From NCBI RefSeq assembly GCF_014196125.1, contig NZ_JACIDA010000004.1:62001-126000 (forward strand): DNA of 64,000 nt. The letters run 5' to 3'. This DNA comes from Brevundimonas mediterranea (GTDB taxonomy: Bacteria > Pseudomonadota > Alphaproteobacteria > Caulobacterales > Caulobacteraceae). The notes below the pieces were generated by a model, which was not told where the DNA came from, did not search any database, and was given only the letters and a program-made list of their open reading frames with translations. Shown here one piece after another: positions 28,784-40,233 of the stretch. The position numbers and the translations under genes are program-made. Position 1 is the stretch's first letter. Each line of letters opens with the position of its first letter.

Positions 28784-30007
28784 TCAGGCGGTCAGGACTT
28801 GGGGCGGCGCATACGGCCGCGCTTCATTTTCCAGCGCCTCGGCCCGGCGTTGGTTCCAGGCGGAGACACAGGGCACCCGCGTCAGGTCGGCCCGGTCGGC
28901 GTAGTGGCGGGCGATCTCGGTCACTTCGTCCATCAGGCCCTGGGCCAGGGTGATGGGCTTCAGCCCCAGGTCGCGAAACTGGTCGTTGGCGACGACCAGG
29001 TCGTTCTCGTCGGCCTCCTGGCGCGGATTGGCGACGTTGTGGACCACGGCGCCGGTCTTGTCGGCGATCATGGCGGCCAGGTCGCGGACCCGGCGGCTTT
29101 CGGTCATCTGGTTCAGGATCTTGACCCGGTCGCCACGCTTGGGCGGGTTCTTCAGCGCCAGTTCGACGCAGCGCACCGTGTCCTGAATATGGATGAAGGC
29201 CCGCGTCTGGCCGCCCGATCCGTGGACCGTCAGCGGATAACCGACCGCCGCCTGCATCAGGAACCGGTTCAGCACCGTGCCATAGTCGCCGTCATAGTCG
29301 AACCGGTTGATCAGCCGCTCGTCCAGCTTGGTCTCGACCGTCTGCGTGCCCCAGACGATGCCCTGGTGCAGGTCGGTGATCCTCAAGGCGTCGTTGCGGG
29401 CGTAGAACTGGAACAGCAGGGCGTCCTGCGTCTTGGTCATGTGATAGATGCTGCCCGGATTGGGCGGGAACAGGATCTCCTGCTCGGCGGGGCCGTGGTC
29501 GGTGTCCACCGTCACCTTCAGATAGCCCTCGGGGATGCGCAGGCCGGCGGTGCCGTAGCCATAGACACCCATGGTGCCCAGGTGCGCCAGGTGCACGTCC
29601 AGCCCGCTCTCGACGATGGCGGCCAGCAGATGGTTGGTGGCGTTGATGTTGTTGTCGACGGTGTAGAGCTTGTGCCGCGCCGACTTCATCGAATAGGGGG
29701 CCGCCCGCTGTTCGGCGAAATGCACCACGCTGTCGGGCGCCAGGTCGCGGATCAGGGCGACCAGCCGGTCGAACTCCTTGCCGACCGTCATGTTGACGAA
29801 GCCGATGTCGCGGCCCGACACCGCTTTCCAGGCCTTGATTCGCTCGCCCATGGTGCGGATCGGCGTCAGCGACTGGACCTCCAGCTCGTTGTCGATGTTG
29901 CGCCGGCTCAGGTTGTCGACGACGGTCACGTCCCAACCTTTGGCCGACAGGTGCAGGGCCGTCGGCCAGCCGCAGAAACCGTCGCCGCCCAGAACCAGAA
30001 CGCGCAT
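28784..30007 (-). CDS. sqdB: UDP-sulfoquinovose synthase-like SDR (SQD1 family)
   Basis: 407 residues from the ATG at 30007 (MRVLVLGGDGFCGWPTALHL). SQD1-type motifs: SLTPIRTMGERIKAW, DSVVHFAEQRAAPYSMKS, LAHLGTMGVYGYG (active-site Thr-Met), GSIYHMTKTQD (Tyr-x-x-x-Lys) and ITDLHQGIVWGTQT. SQD1/SqdB makes UDP-sulfoquinovose from UDP-glucose and sulfite for sulfolipid SQDG. No sulfoquinovosyl transferase (sqdD/X) is adjacent, so an alternative role in a surface glycan is possible. A longer frame to 30160 would add an unrelated tail and is rejected. Confidence 0.8.
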   Translation of the reverse strand: MRVLVLGGDGFCGWPTALHLSAKGWDVTVVDNLSRRNIDNELEVQSLTPIRTMGERIKAWKAVSGRDIGFVNMTVGKEFDRLVALIRDLAPDSVVHFAEQRAAPYSMKSARHKLYTVDNNINATNHLLAAIVESGLDVHLAHLGTMGVYGYGTAGLRIPEGYLKVTVDTDHGPAEQEILFPPNPGSIYHMTKTQDALLFQFYARNDALRITDLHQGIVWGTQTVETKLDERLINRFDYDGDYGTVLNRFLMQAAVGYPLTVHGSGGQTRAFIHIQDTVRCVELALKNPPKRGDRVKILNQMTESRRVRDLAAMIADKTGAVVHNVANPRQEADENDLVVANDQFRDLGLKPITLAQGLMDEVTEIARHYADRADLTRVPCVSAWNQRRAEALENEARPYAPPQVLTA

Positions 30008-30361
30008 GGAAAAAGCCTCGTCGTCGTCGCAAAGGTCATGCCTAGCCCAGCGGGGGGCCATCAGCAAAGCGGGGCTGTTAAGCGCGTGATGCGACGCTTT
30101 GACGAAAACCCCTTGGAAAGGGACGGCGCACAGGTTAAGTCTCCGTCGTCTCCCACTCAAACGCAGCTTTACGGGCCTCTATCCGGCTGTTCGCGCTTGA
30201 GCCGATCATGACGGTCGGTCCCGCAAGGACCGGCGCACCATGCGGGCGACAAGGCATTCCGACAGATCGACAATCGGGGATCGGCCCCGAGCGAAACGGA
30301 ACCACGAAACGGACGGAACCGGCCGACGGCCTGGGCTCCATCCCTGCACACGGTAGCGCGA
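30008..30361. other. 354-bp divergent promoter region, sqdB / DUF4167 gene
   Basis: No gene is supported here. It must contain both promoters. Visible: a small hairpin CGGTCC/GGACCG (30216-30232), and GTTAAG/GTTAA half-motifs near 30077 and 30135. The latter do not form a full TTAA-N7-TTAA CtrA box. Confidence 0.5.
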
Positions 30362-31408
30362 ATGAGAGATTTCAAGGGCATGAAGCGTCAGCGCGGACGC
30401 AATCGGAACAAGGCGGGCGCCTCAAACGCCAACAGCGCCAATCCGAATCGTTCGTGGGACTCGCAAGGCCCCGAAAACATCAAGGTCCGGGGCAACGCCC
30501 AGACCGTGTATGAGCGCTATCAGCAGCTCGCCCGCGACGCCTCGTCCGGCGGCGACCGGGTGCTGGCCGAAAACTACCAGCAGCACGCCGAACACTATTA
30601 CCGCGTCCTGCGCGCCCTTCAGCCGCAACGGTCCTTCTCGGACATCGCGGCGCGCGAGCAGTCGAACCAGGGCTTCGACATCGATTTCGAGGACGAATCC
30701 GGCGCCCAGGCCGCCGCCTTCGTCGCCGCCCAGCAGGCCGCCGACCGGCAGGCCGCCGACCGACAAAGCCAGGACGGCGCCGAGCGCGACCAGACCCAGA
30801 ACCGCGACCGCAACGACCGCGACCAAAACCGGGATCGCGATTTCAACCGCGACCGCGACCCATCCCAGAATCGCGACCGGGATCGTGATCGTGACCGGGA
30901 TCAGACCCAAAACCGCGATCAGAACCGTGATCGCGATCGCGACCAGAACCGCGACGCTCAGCCGCCGCGTGAACCCCGCGAGCCGCGCGAAGACGGCGAG
31001 GCCCGCGCCGAGGGCGAGGGCGGTCGCCGCGAGAGCCGCCGCGAACGCTGGGAGCGTCGCCGCGAGGAACGCAACCGTCGCTTCGAAGGCCAGGAGAATG
31101 CAGGTTCGGACGAAGCCGCCGACGGCGTCCAGCAGGACGCCGCGCCCGTGGCCGAGCGCGCCGAGCCGGTGGTCGAATCGCCTGCCGTCGAGGGTCCGGC
31201 CGCAGAGGAGCGGCCCGCTCGCCGCACCCGTCGTCCGGCCGTCGCCGCAGCAGCCTCGGATGACGACGCCCCGACCGCCCTGCCGGGCTTCCTGACCCGT
31301 TCGTCCGCCCCCGCGCCCGCCGTCGAGGCGGCTGCAGACGCCGAACCCGCGCCGCGTCGTCGCGCCCCGCGCCGCAAGGTCGAGGCTGTCGCCGACGGCG
31401 AAGACTGA
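30362..31408 (+). CDS. DUF4167 protein with long Arg/Asp-rich disordered tail
   Basis: 348 residues. MRDFKGMKRQRGRNRN leads into the DUF4167 core, ENIKVRGNAQTVYERYQQLARDASS and GDRVLAENYQQHAEHYYRVLRA (about 35-85). A disordered region rich in RDR, DRDRD and QNRD follows (about 140-205), then a basic/acidic tail. The core is conserved in Alphaproteobacteria; the charged tail suggests RNA or nucleic-acid contact, but no activity is proven. In many relatives this gene is near prfA/prmC; here prmC is about 12 kb away and not in the same operon. Confidence 0.85.
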   Translation: MRDFKGMKRQRGRNRNKAGASNANSANPNRSWDSQGPENIKVRGNAQTVYERYQQLARDASSGGDRVLAENYQQHAEHYYRVLRALQPQRSFSDIAAREQSNQGFDIDFEDESGAQAAAFVAAQQAADRQAADRQSQDGAERDQTQNRDRNDRDQNRDRDFNRDRDPSQNRDRDRDRDRDQTQNRDQNRDRDRDQNRDAQPPREPREPREDGEARAEGEGGRRESRRERWERRREERNRRFEGQENAGSDEAADGVQQDAAPVAERAEPVVESPAVEGPAAEERPARRTRRPAVAAAASDDDAPTALPGFLTRSSAPAPAVEAAADAEPAPRRRAPRRKVEAVADGED

Positions 31409-31536
31409 GGCGCGCCCTGATCCGATGGGCGTGCGGCCTTGACGGCGGCCGCCCATACGGCGCCTAAAGGGACGACTTCGCCATAAGGCTCGGCCCTACA
31501 GAGCGTCGGGCCCGACCAGCGTTAAGGGAAGCTTTG

Positions 31537-32226
31537 ATGCGTCAGTTCGTTCAGTCTCGCCCGACCGTCCGCACCCTCGTCCGGGGTCTTGCCCTGACCG
31601 CCGTGGTCGCCGTCGCGGCCTGCGCCTCGACCCCGCCGCCTCCACCGCCGCCGCCGCCGCCCGGCGGCTCCGGCGCGGTGCTGATGGACTGGCGCGGGGT
31701 CATCACCGCGGCGGACCGCGACCGGTATCAGCGTCGCGACGCCGCCTGGACCCTGGCCCTGCAACAGGCGGGTCGCCAGCGTGGATCCGGCGATCTGACC
31801 AGTCTGGGCGATCTTATCGACCCCAGGGCCGGCCGCGCCGACGTGGCGCCGCCGCCCGGAAACTACCGCTGCCGCACCGTCAAACTGGGCTCCCAGGGCG
31901 GCGAGGATGGTCTGGGCTATGTGATCTACGGCTGGTTCGCCTGCCGGATCGAACAGACCTCGCGCGGCCTGAAGTTCACCAAATTGACAGGGTCGCAGCG
32001 TCCGTCGGGTCTGTTGTTCCCCGAGAACGACCGCCACATGCTGCTGCTCGGCTCCATGGCCCTGGCCCAGGAACCGGCCGCCAACTCCTACGGCCGCAAT
32101 CCCGACCGCGACATGGTCGCCGTGCTGGAACGGATCGGCGAGGCGCGCTGGCGGCTGGTCCTGCCCTGGCCGCAGTATGAGTCCAATCTGGATCTGATCG
32201 AACTGGTCCCCGCCAGCGGCGGCTGA
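31537..32226 (+). CDS. DUF4893 lipoprotein, copy 1
   Basis: About 229 residues. A basic N-terminus and hydrophobic stretch end in VAVAACASTPP, a lipobox with Cys near residue 28, so it is probably an outer-membrane lipoprotein. A run of about 10 prolines follows. The DUF4893-type domain has WRGVITAADRDRYQRRDAAW, PPPGNYRCRTVKLG and VLERIGEARWRLVLPWP. AAGGGAAG precedes the ATG at 31537. A second copy follows 55 bp downstream with the same domain. Confidence 0.75.
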   Translation: MRQFVQSRPTVRTLVRGLALTAVVAVAACASTPPPPPPPPPPGGSGAVLMDWRGVITAADRDRYQRRDAAWTLALQQAGRQRGSGDLTSLGDLIDPRAGRADVAPPPGNYRCRTVKLGSQGGEDGLGYVIYGWFACRIEQTSRGLKFTKLTGSQRPSGLLFPENDRHMLLLGSMALAQEPAANSYGRNPDRDMVAVLERIGEARWRLVLPWPQYESNLDLIELVPASGG

Positions 32227-32281
32227 CTGAACCTTGCGGCGGCTCGGCCGTTAGGGGGGCGTATCCTACGGAAGCTCGATC

Positions 32282-33025
32282 ATGCGCCGCACCTCGCTCG
32301 TCTTCGCCCTCGCCGCCACCGCCGCCCTTGCAGCCTGTGGTGAAAACAGCCCGAACAGCGCGGCTGAGATTTCCCCCGCCGTGTCCGAACCCGCCGCCGG
32401 CGTGCCGGCCCGCGCCGCGGCGCCCGCCCGGGCGACGCCCGAACAGCAGGCGGCGACCCCGACCGGCGGGGTCCAGGGCGGGACCGACAACTGGCGCAGC
32501 GTCGCCACGCCCGGGGACGCCAGCCTGCTGGGGCGGCTCGATCAGGCCTGGCGCATGAGCCGCGCCGAGGCGGAAACGGCCGGCTTCGCCCGTCAGGTCG
32601 AGGCCCTGGGGCCTCTGGTCGATCCCAACGCCGCCCAGGCCGGTCAGCTTCAGCCCGCGCCCGGCGACTATCGCTGTCGCACGATCAAGCTGGGACGCCA
32701 CGCCGAGGGCCAGGGCGCCGCCTTTGTCGAACAGCCCTGGGCCGCCTGTTCGGTGGAGATGACCCCCGGCGGCGATCTGATCCTGGCCAAGACCGGCGGG
32801 CCGCAGCGGATGCGCGGCCTGCTTTATCCGGATACGGATCGTCGCCTGGTCTATGTCGGAGCCCAGGCCGTGGGCGAGGCTCAAAAGACCGTCCCCGCCT
32901 ATGGCCAAGACACCGCGCGCGACCAGGTCGGGGTGCTGGAACGGGTCGGCCAGAACCGCTGGCGGCTGGTCCTGCCCTGGCCCAAGCAGGACGCCAAACT
33001 GGAACTGCTGGAGATTGTGCGCTGA
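32282..33025 (+). CDS. DUF4893 lipoprotein, copy 2
   Basis: 247 residues. Signal and lipobox MRRTSLVFALAATAALAACGE, then an Ala/Pro-rich linker (about 25-60), then a domain paralogous to the preceding gene: PAPGDYRCRTIKLG and DQVGVLERVGQNRWRLVLPWP align with copy 1. The paired cysteines (YRC and a later AAC/FAC) suggest a disulfide. The two genes arose by tandem duplication and have diverged in the linker. Converges with the serine hydrolase (4 bp gap). Confidence 0.75.
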   Translation: MRRTSLVFALAATAALAACGENSPNSAAEISPAVSEPAAGVPARAAAPARATPEQQAATPTGGVQGGTDNWRSVATPGDASLLGRLDQAWRMSRAEAETAGFARQVEALGPLVDPNAAQAGQLQPAPGDYRCRTIKLGRHAEGQGAAFVEQPWAACSVEMTPGGDLILAKTGGPQRMRGLLYPDTDRRLVYVGAQAVGEAQKTVPAYGQDTARDQVGVLERVGQNRWRLVLPWPKQDAKLELLEIVR

Positions 33026-33029
33026 CCGG

Positions 33030-34676
33030 CTAGACCCGGGTCAGCTTCAGATCCTGATAGTCGTAGGAGAAGTCGATGTCGGGCGACACGCCCTTCATCG
33101 TCGCCGTGGCCGGCTTGGCGGTCTGGATGCTGAAGGTGACGAAGGCGTCCTCCTCGCGCTTGTCCGGGAACCGGGTGCGGAAGGTCTCGCCGTCATAGGG
33201 TTCCAGCCAGCCCTTCAGCGCCGGGGTGTGGGTGAAGCTCAGCCACAGGCCGGTCTTGCGATTTCGGCCCCGCCCCTCGATCTTCCGTTCAATGGTGATG
33301 TCGCCGTACCAGGGGTCGCGCCAGGTTCCGACATAGGCGTCCAGCGGCATGGACGGCGCCGCGCCCGCCGCCTGTTTGGCGTCGATCTCGGCGGCGGCGG
33401 CGATGGATTTCGCACTGCCCTCGGCCTCCAGCCGTTTGGAGTCCGCGATCCAGTCCACATCGACCTTGCCCATGCACAGGTCGGCGATGCCCGCGCGCAG
33501 GGCGCGCAGCAGGAAGCTTTCCTCGGCGTTTGAGAAGATGCTGAAACCGGTCTTGCGGCCGGGGATCAGCACCGTTGCCGAAATCCCGCCGGGCGAGCCG
33601 CCGCCGTGGCTGATCAGCCGCTCGCCGCGATAGTCCTGAACCTGCAGCCCCATGGCGTAGGTCGAGGCGATGGCTCGGTTCGGCAGTTCCGCCGTCGGTC
33701 CGGGCGAGCTGCCGACGATGATGTTCGGCTTGAACATCTCGCGCGCCGCCGCCTCCGAGAACAGCCGCGTCCCGTCGGGCAGCAGGCCGTCGTTCAGCCG
33801 CACGGCGATCCACTTGGCCCAGTCGGTCGGGGTGGTGCAGATCCCGCCCGCCGCCGCCGCCGAATCCCAGTTCCACACCTCGACGATGGAGGCCGCGATC
33901 GGCGTCATCGCCCCCTGATAGCGCAGCGGCGGTCCGACCCGGCCATGGGGCAGGGCGGACCTGGCCGGATCGGCCAGCCGCGCCAGCGGCACGGTCTCGC
34001 TCATGCCGACGCGGTCCAGGATGCGGGTCTGGATGAAGTCTTCCCAGGTCAGGCCCGACACCGCCTCGATCACCGCACCGGCGACCACGAACATCAGGTT
34101 GCAATAGTGATAGCGCGCCCGGAACCCGTCCTCGATCGGCACGAAGGCGGCCTGGGCCAGGACCTCGGCGCGGGTCCGGTCGCTGTTGGGCCAGAACAGC
34201 AGGTCGCCGGCGCCCAGGCCGAACCCGGCGCGGTGGCTCAGGGTGTCGCGCACCGTGATGTGTTCGCCGATATAGGGGTCCGACAGGGTGAAGCCGGGCA
34301 GATAGGTGCGAACGGGCGCGTCCCACGCCACCTTGCCCTCGTCGACCAGGATGGCCAGGGCGGCGGCGGTGACGTTCTTGGTGTTCGACGCGATGGCGAA
34401 CAGGGTGTGTTCGTCCGCCCGGGCGGGTTTGCCCTGAAGCTTCACGCCGTAACCGCGCGTCAGCACCGGCGTTCCGTCCTTGACCACGGCGATCCCCAAA
34501 GCCGGCTGGTCGGGCCAGGCCGCCATGGCCTGGGTCACATAGGCGTCCACCGCCTCGGCCAGACCCGCATCGTCATTGGCCGCCTGCGCCCAGACCGGAG
34601 CGCCGACGGCTTGGGCCGCCAGCGCCGCCGCGCCACCGGAAGCGAACAGGGAACGGCGCGACAGACGAAGGGACAT
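33030..34676 (-). CDS. Tat-exported serine hydrolase (class C beta-lactamase fold)
   Basis: 548 residues. The N-terminus MSLRLSRRSLFASGGAAALA has a twin-arginine S-R-R-x-F signal, so export is folded, via Tat. Active-site motifs of the beta-lactamase/DD-peptidase superfamily: S97-N-T-K100, a Tyr motif YHYCNL, and HGGGSPGG as the KTG-box equivalent. The 180-residue C-terminal part resembles DUF3471-type lipocalin-like domains of esterase relatives. The role is likely peptidase or esterase; beta-lactam resistance should not be assumed. Start 34676 is preferred; the open frame runs on to 35681 inside the BCCT gene. Confidence 0.85.
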   Translation of the reverse strand: MSLRLSRRSLFASGGAAALAAQAVGAPVWAQAANDDAGLAEAVDAYVTQAMAAWPDQPALGIAVVKDGTPVLTRGYGVKLQGKPARADEHTLFAIASNTKNVTAAALAILVDEGKVAWDAPVRTYLPGFTLSDPYIGEHITVRDTLSHRAGFGLGAGDLLFWPNSDRTRAEVLAQAAFVPIEDGFRARYHYCNLMFVVAGAVIEAVSGLTWEDFIQTRILDRVGMSETVPLARLADPARSALPHGRVGPPLRYQGAMTPIAASIVEVWNWDSAAAAGGICTTPTDWAKWIAVRLNDGLLPDGTRLFSEAAAREMFKPNIIVGSSPGPTAELPNRAIASTYAMGLQVQDYRGERLISHGGGSPGGISATVLIPGRKTGFSIFSNAEESFLLRALRAGIADLCMGKVDVDWIADSKRLEAEGSAKSIAAAAEIDAKQAAGAAPSMPLDAYVGTWRDPWYGDITIERKIEGRGRNRKTGLWLSFTHTPALKGWLEPYDGETFRTRFPDKREEDAFVTFSIQTAKPATATMKGVSPDIDFSYDYQDLKLTRV

Positions 34677-34726
34677 CAGGAAAGGCTCCGGCGAAGACTG
34701 GCGTGACGCTAACGCGCCTTTCTCCT

Positions 34727-36634
34727 CTAGGCCAGCCGCCAGGCCTGCAGATGGTCCAGCACGTCGGCGACGATCTGCTGGCGGGTGAAGCCCGTCACAT
34801 CGCGCGGCCGGGTCCCCTCGCCGGTCTGGGCCGTCATGCGCCATTCGATGGCGCGGCGTCCTTCCGGCGCATCCAGCGGGGTGATGGCCGGCAGGGGTCG
34901 CGACCGGGCGCCCAGTCGGTACAGGAAGTCGCGGCCCTCGGCGTGGGGCACGACCAGCCAGACCGCCTGTTCGTCCGCCTCGACCCGGCTCTGGTCCAGG
35001 CCCTCGGCGACCAGGGCCTCGCGCACTTCGGCCAGGGCGGGGGCGCCGTGACGCTGCATCTGGCGGCCGATGTCGCGGCGGCTGGCCGGGGCGAAGATCC
35101 GCTTCAACCGCTCGCCCAGCGGCGGGGTCTCGGTCTCGACCGTCTCGCCCTTCAGGTCGGCGTTCATCTGCCGGATCAGGGCCAGGCATAGCAGGATGAT
35201 GATGACGGTGAAGGGCAGGGCGGCCAGCAGGGTGGCGGCCTGAAGCGCGCTCAGACCCCCGGCCAGCAACAGGGCCGCCGCCGTCAGCCCCTCCAGCGTG
35301 CACCAGTAGACCCGCTGCCAGCGCGGCGTGTCGTCCGCCCCGCCCGAGGCGATGGTGTCGATCACCAGCGACCCGCTGTCGGCCGAGGTGACGAAGAAGA
35401 CCGCCACCAGCAGCACCGCCAGGGTCGAGGTGATCGCGGCCCCCGGCAGGTTCTCCAGGAAGTGGAAGATGGCGGTCGACAGGTCGGCCTGCACCGCTTG
35501 CGAAATCGCGCCGGCAGCCTGGCCCATGTCCAGGCTGATGGCCGTGTTTCCGAACACCGTCATCCACAGGAAGGTGAAGCCGGTCGGGACCAGCAGCACG
35601 CCGATGATGAACTGCCGCACCGTTCGGCCGCGCGAGATCCGGGCGATGAACATGCCCACGAACGGCGACCAGGCGATCCACCAGGCCCAGTAGAACAGGG
35701 TCCAGTTGGCCATCCAGCCGCGCGGCTCATAGGCGTACAGGTTGAAGGTGCGGATGAAGAAATGGTCCAGGTACAGGCCGAAATTCTGCACCAGGGCCTT
35801 CAGCAGAAAGCCCGTCGGCCCGACCACCAGCACGAACAGCATCAGCAGCACGGCCAGGACCAGGTTCAACTCGGACAGTCGCCGCACCCCCTTGTCCAGT
35901 CCGGTCAGGACCGAGGCGGTCGCCGCCGCCATGACCAGGGCGATCAGCCCCACCTGCATCCAGGGCGTATTGGGCAGGCCGGTCAGATAGTTCAGACCGC
36001 TGTTGATCTGGGACACGCCCAGGCCCAGCGAGGTGGCGATGCCGAACAGGGTGCCGCAGATGGCGAAGATGTCGACGGCGTCGCCGATCGGCCCGTTGAT
36101 CCGCTTGCCCAGCAGGGGCGACAGCCCGGACCGCAGCGTCAGCGGCAACCCCTTGCGGTGCGCGAAATAGGCCAGGCTCAGCCCCACCATGGCATAGACG
36201 GCCCAGGCGTGGACGCCCCAGTGGGTGAAGGTGATGACCATGGCCTCGCGCGCGGCGTCCAGGGTGCCGGGCGCGGCCTCGGGCGGGGCGGCGTAATGCT
36301 GGATCGGTTCGGCGACGGCGAAATACATCAGGCCGACGCCCATGCCGGCGGCGAACAGCATGGCCAGCCAGGAGACATAGGGGAAGTCGGGCTCGGCGTC
36401 GTCGGGCCCCAGCTTCAGCCGGCCCGTCGGCCCCAGGGCCAGATAGGCCGCCACCGCCAGGAACCCTGCGACCGAGGAGACATAGAACCAGCCGAAGGTG
36501 TCGATCACCCAAGCCTGGGCGCGGCCGAAGAACAGGTCCGAGGCGCCGGGCGCGACCAGGGCCACCAGCAGCAGGGCCCCGGCTATGGCGCTCGCGCCCC
36601 AGAAGACGCGGGGGTTCATCTTGGATTTCAGCAT
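34727..36634 (-). CDS. BCCT-family transporter, BetT-like
   Basis: 635 residues, 12 predicted helices. Signature segments: FAAGMGVGLMYFAVAEPIQHY (the GMGxG/L position distinguishing substrates), THWGVHAWAVYAMVGLSLAYF, and the tryptophan-rich WTLFYWAWWIAWSPFVGMFIARIS. A cytoplasmic C-terminal extension (about 500-635, RLKRIFAPASRRDIGRQMQ...) resembles that of E. coli BetT. It imports choline, betaine or carnitine, coupled to H+ or Na+. No betaine-synthesis gene (betA/B) is nearby, so substrate is open. Confidence 0.86.
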   Translation of the reverse strand: MLKSKMNPRVFWGASAIAGALLLVALVAPGASDLFFGRAQAWVIDTFGWFYVSSVAGFLAVAAYLALGPTGRLKLGPDDAEPDFPYVSWLAMLFAAGMGVGLMYFAVAEPIQHYAAPPEAAPGTLDAAREAMVITFTHWGVHAWAVYAMVGLSLAYFAHRKGLPLTLRSGLSPLLGKRINGPIGDAVDIFAICGTLFGIATSLGLGVSQINSGLNYLTGLPNTPWMQVGLIALVMAAATASVLTGLDKGVRRLSELNLVLAVLLMLFVLVVGPTGFLLKALVQNFGLYLDHFFIRTFNLYAYEPRGWMANWTLFYWAWWIAWSPFVGMFIARISRGRTVRQFIIGVLLVPTGFTFLWMTVFGNTAISLDMGQAAGAISQAVQADLSTAIFHFLENLPGAAITSTLAVLLVAVFFVTSADSGSLVIDTIASGGADDTPRWQRVYWCTLEGLTAAALLLAGGLSALQAATLLAALPFTVIIILLCLALIRQMNADLKGETVETETPPLGERLKRIFAPASRRDIGRQMQRHGAPALAEVREALVAEGLDQSRVEADEQAVWLVVPHAEGRDFLYRLGARSRPLPAITPLDAPEGRRAIEWRMTAQTGEGTRPRDVTGFTRQQIVADVLDHLQAWRLA

Positions 36635-36757
36635 CGGCTGAAAGCGTATGGCGAAGCTGGAGGTTCCAGCCCCGCCACGCGGAAGGCCGCCGGCGGCGAC
36701 CGCCCCGCGATTGGACCCGCCCCCCGACGCGGCCTAGAGATCGCACTGGAGGCTTGA

Positions 36758-37402
36758 ATGGAATTTCTGACGAACAGTCCAGTCGATCCGGGGGTCATAC
36801 TGCCGTTTTTGGCGGCGGTCGTCCTGATCGAGCTGACGCCCGGTCCCAATATGGGCTGGCTGGCGCTGGTGTCCCTGTCGCAGGGGCGGACGGCGGGGCT
36901 GGCGGCCGTCGCGGGCATCACCCTGGGGCTGATGCTGTGGATGCTGGCCGCCGCCTTCGGCCTGACCGAGATCGTGCTGGCCTGGCCGGCCCTGTATCAG
37001 GCCATTCGCTGGGCGGGCGTGGGGTTCCTGCTCTGGCTCGCCTGGGAAGCCTGGAAGGGCGAGGGCGATCCGGCCCGCCCGGCGCCCGAGACGCGTGATC
37101 GTCGTCGTGCGCTTTTCCTGCGGGGCCTGACCGCCAATCTGCTGAACCCGAAAGCGGCGGTGTTCTATATCGCCCTGCTGCCGGGCTTCATGCGCCCGGA
37201 CTACGGCCCGGCTTTGCCCCAGGCGCTGACCCTGGGCGGGATCCATGTGGCGGTCAGCGTGGCGATTCACGGTCTGATCGTCGTCACCGCAGCCCGCGTG
37301 AGCCGTCTGGGCGCCGTCAGCCAGGGCGCAAGCGTGCGCGCGCTGATGGCGGGCGGCCTGGTGCTGATTGCGGGCTGGACGGCCTGGGAGACGCGACTCT
37401 AG
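36758..37402 (+). CDS. LysE/RhtB-family amino acid exporter
   Basis: 214 residues and 5-6 predicted helices. N-terminal [19 protein letters not shown] is the family signature, with a later [22 protein letters not shown]. It exports an amino acid such as lysine, threonine or homoserine lactone-like compounds; substrate not assignable. It diverges from the BCCT gene across about 120 bp. clpB follows 202 bp downstream on the same strand, but from a separate promoter region. Confidence 0.87.
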   Translation: MEFLTNSPVDPGVILPFLAAVVLIELTPGPNMGWLALVSLSQGRTAGLAAVAGITLGLMLWMLAAAFGLTEIVLAWPALYQAIRWAGVGFLLWLAWEAWKGEGDPARPAPETRDRRRALFLRGLTANLLNPKAAVFYIALLPGFMRPDYGPALPQALTLGGIHVAVSVAIHGLIVVTAARVSRLGAVSQGASVRALMAGGLVLIAGWTAWETRL

Positions 37403-37550
37403 GCCGGGGCGCGTCTGCGGCCCGGCCGACGGCCAGGGACGACAGACGGCGCCGTCGCAATTGATTCCGGTCAAGGCGAACCGTCGACCGTCGGGGGCAC
37501 TTGTGTGGCCTGATCAACACACCCACTTCCATCAGCGAACGGACGCGTCG

Positions 37551-37579
37551 CTTGTCCCAAAGGGCGCGTCGGACCATTT
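37551..37579 (+). promoter_or_regulatory. Candidate heat-shock (sigma-32) promoter for clpB
   Basis: CTTG (37551) and GACCATTT (37572-37579) are 17 bases apart, close to the alphaproteobacterial CTTG-N17-CCCCATNT pattern. It would give a very short leader before the clpB ribosome site at about 37588. Another CTTG/CCCACTT pair lies at 37500/37522. Neither is strong enough to be certain. Confidence 0.3.
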
Positions 37580-37604
37580 CCGCCTTCCGAGGGGACACGA
37601 CACG

Positions 37605-40193
<2,589 letters not shown>

Positions 40194-40233
40194 GGGCGAG
40201 ATGCTCCATAACGGGTAGGTCGAGGAAAGCGTC

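Noticed and set aside
33030..34676. Beta-lactamase resistance gene
   Set aside because: S-x-x-K and Y-x-N style motifs exist, but the long C-terminal domain and Tat signal fit the broader serine hydrolase group better. No sign of a resistance role.
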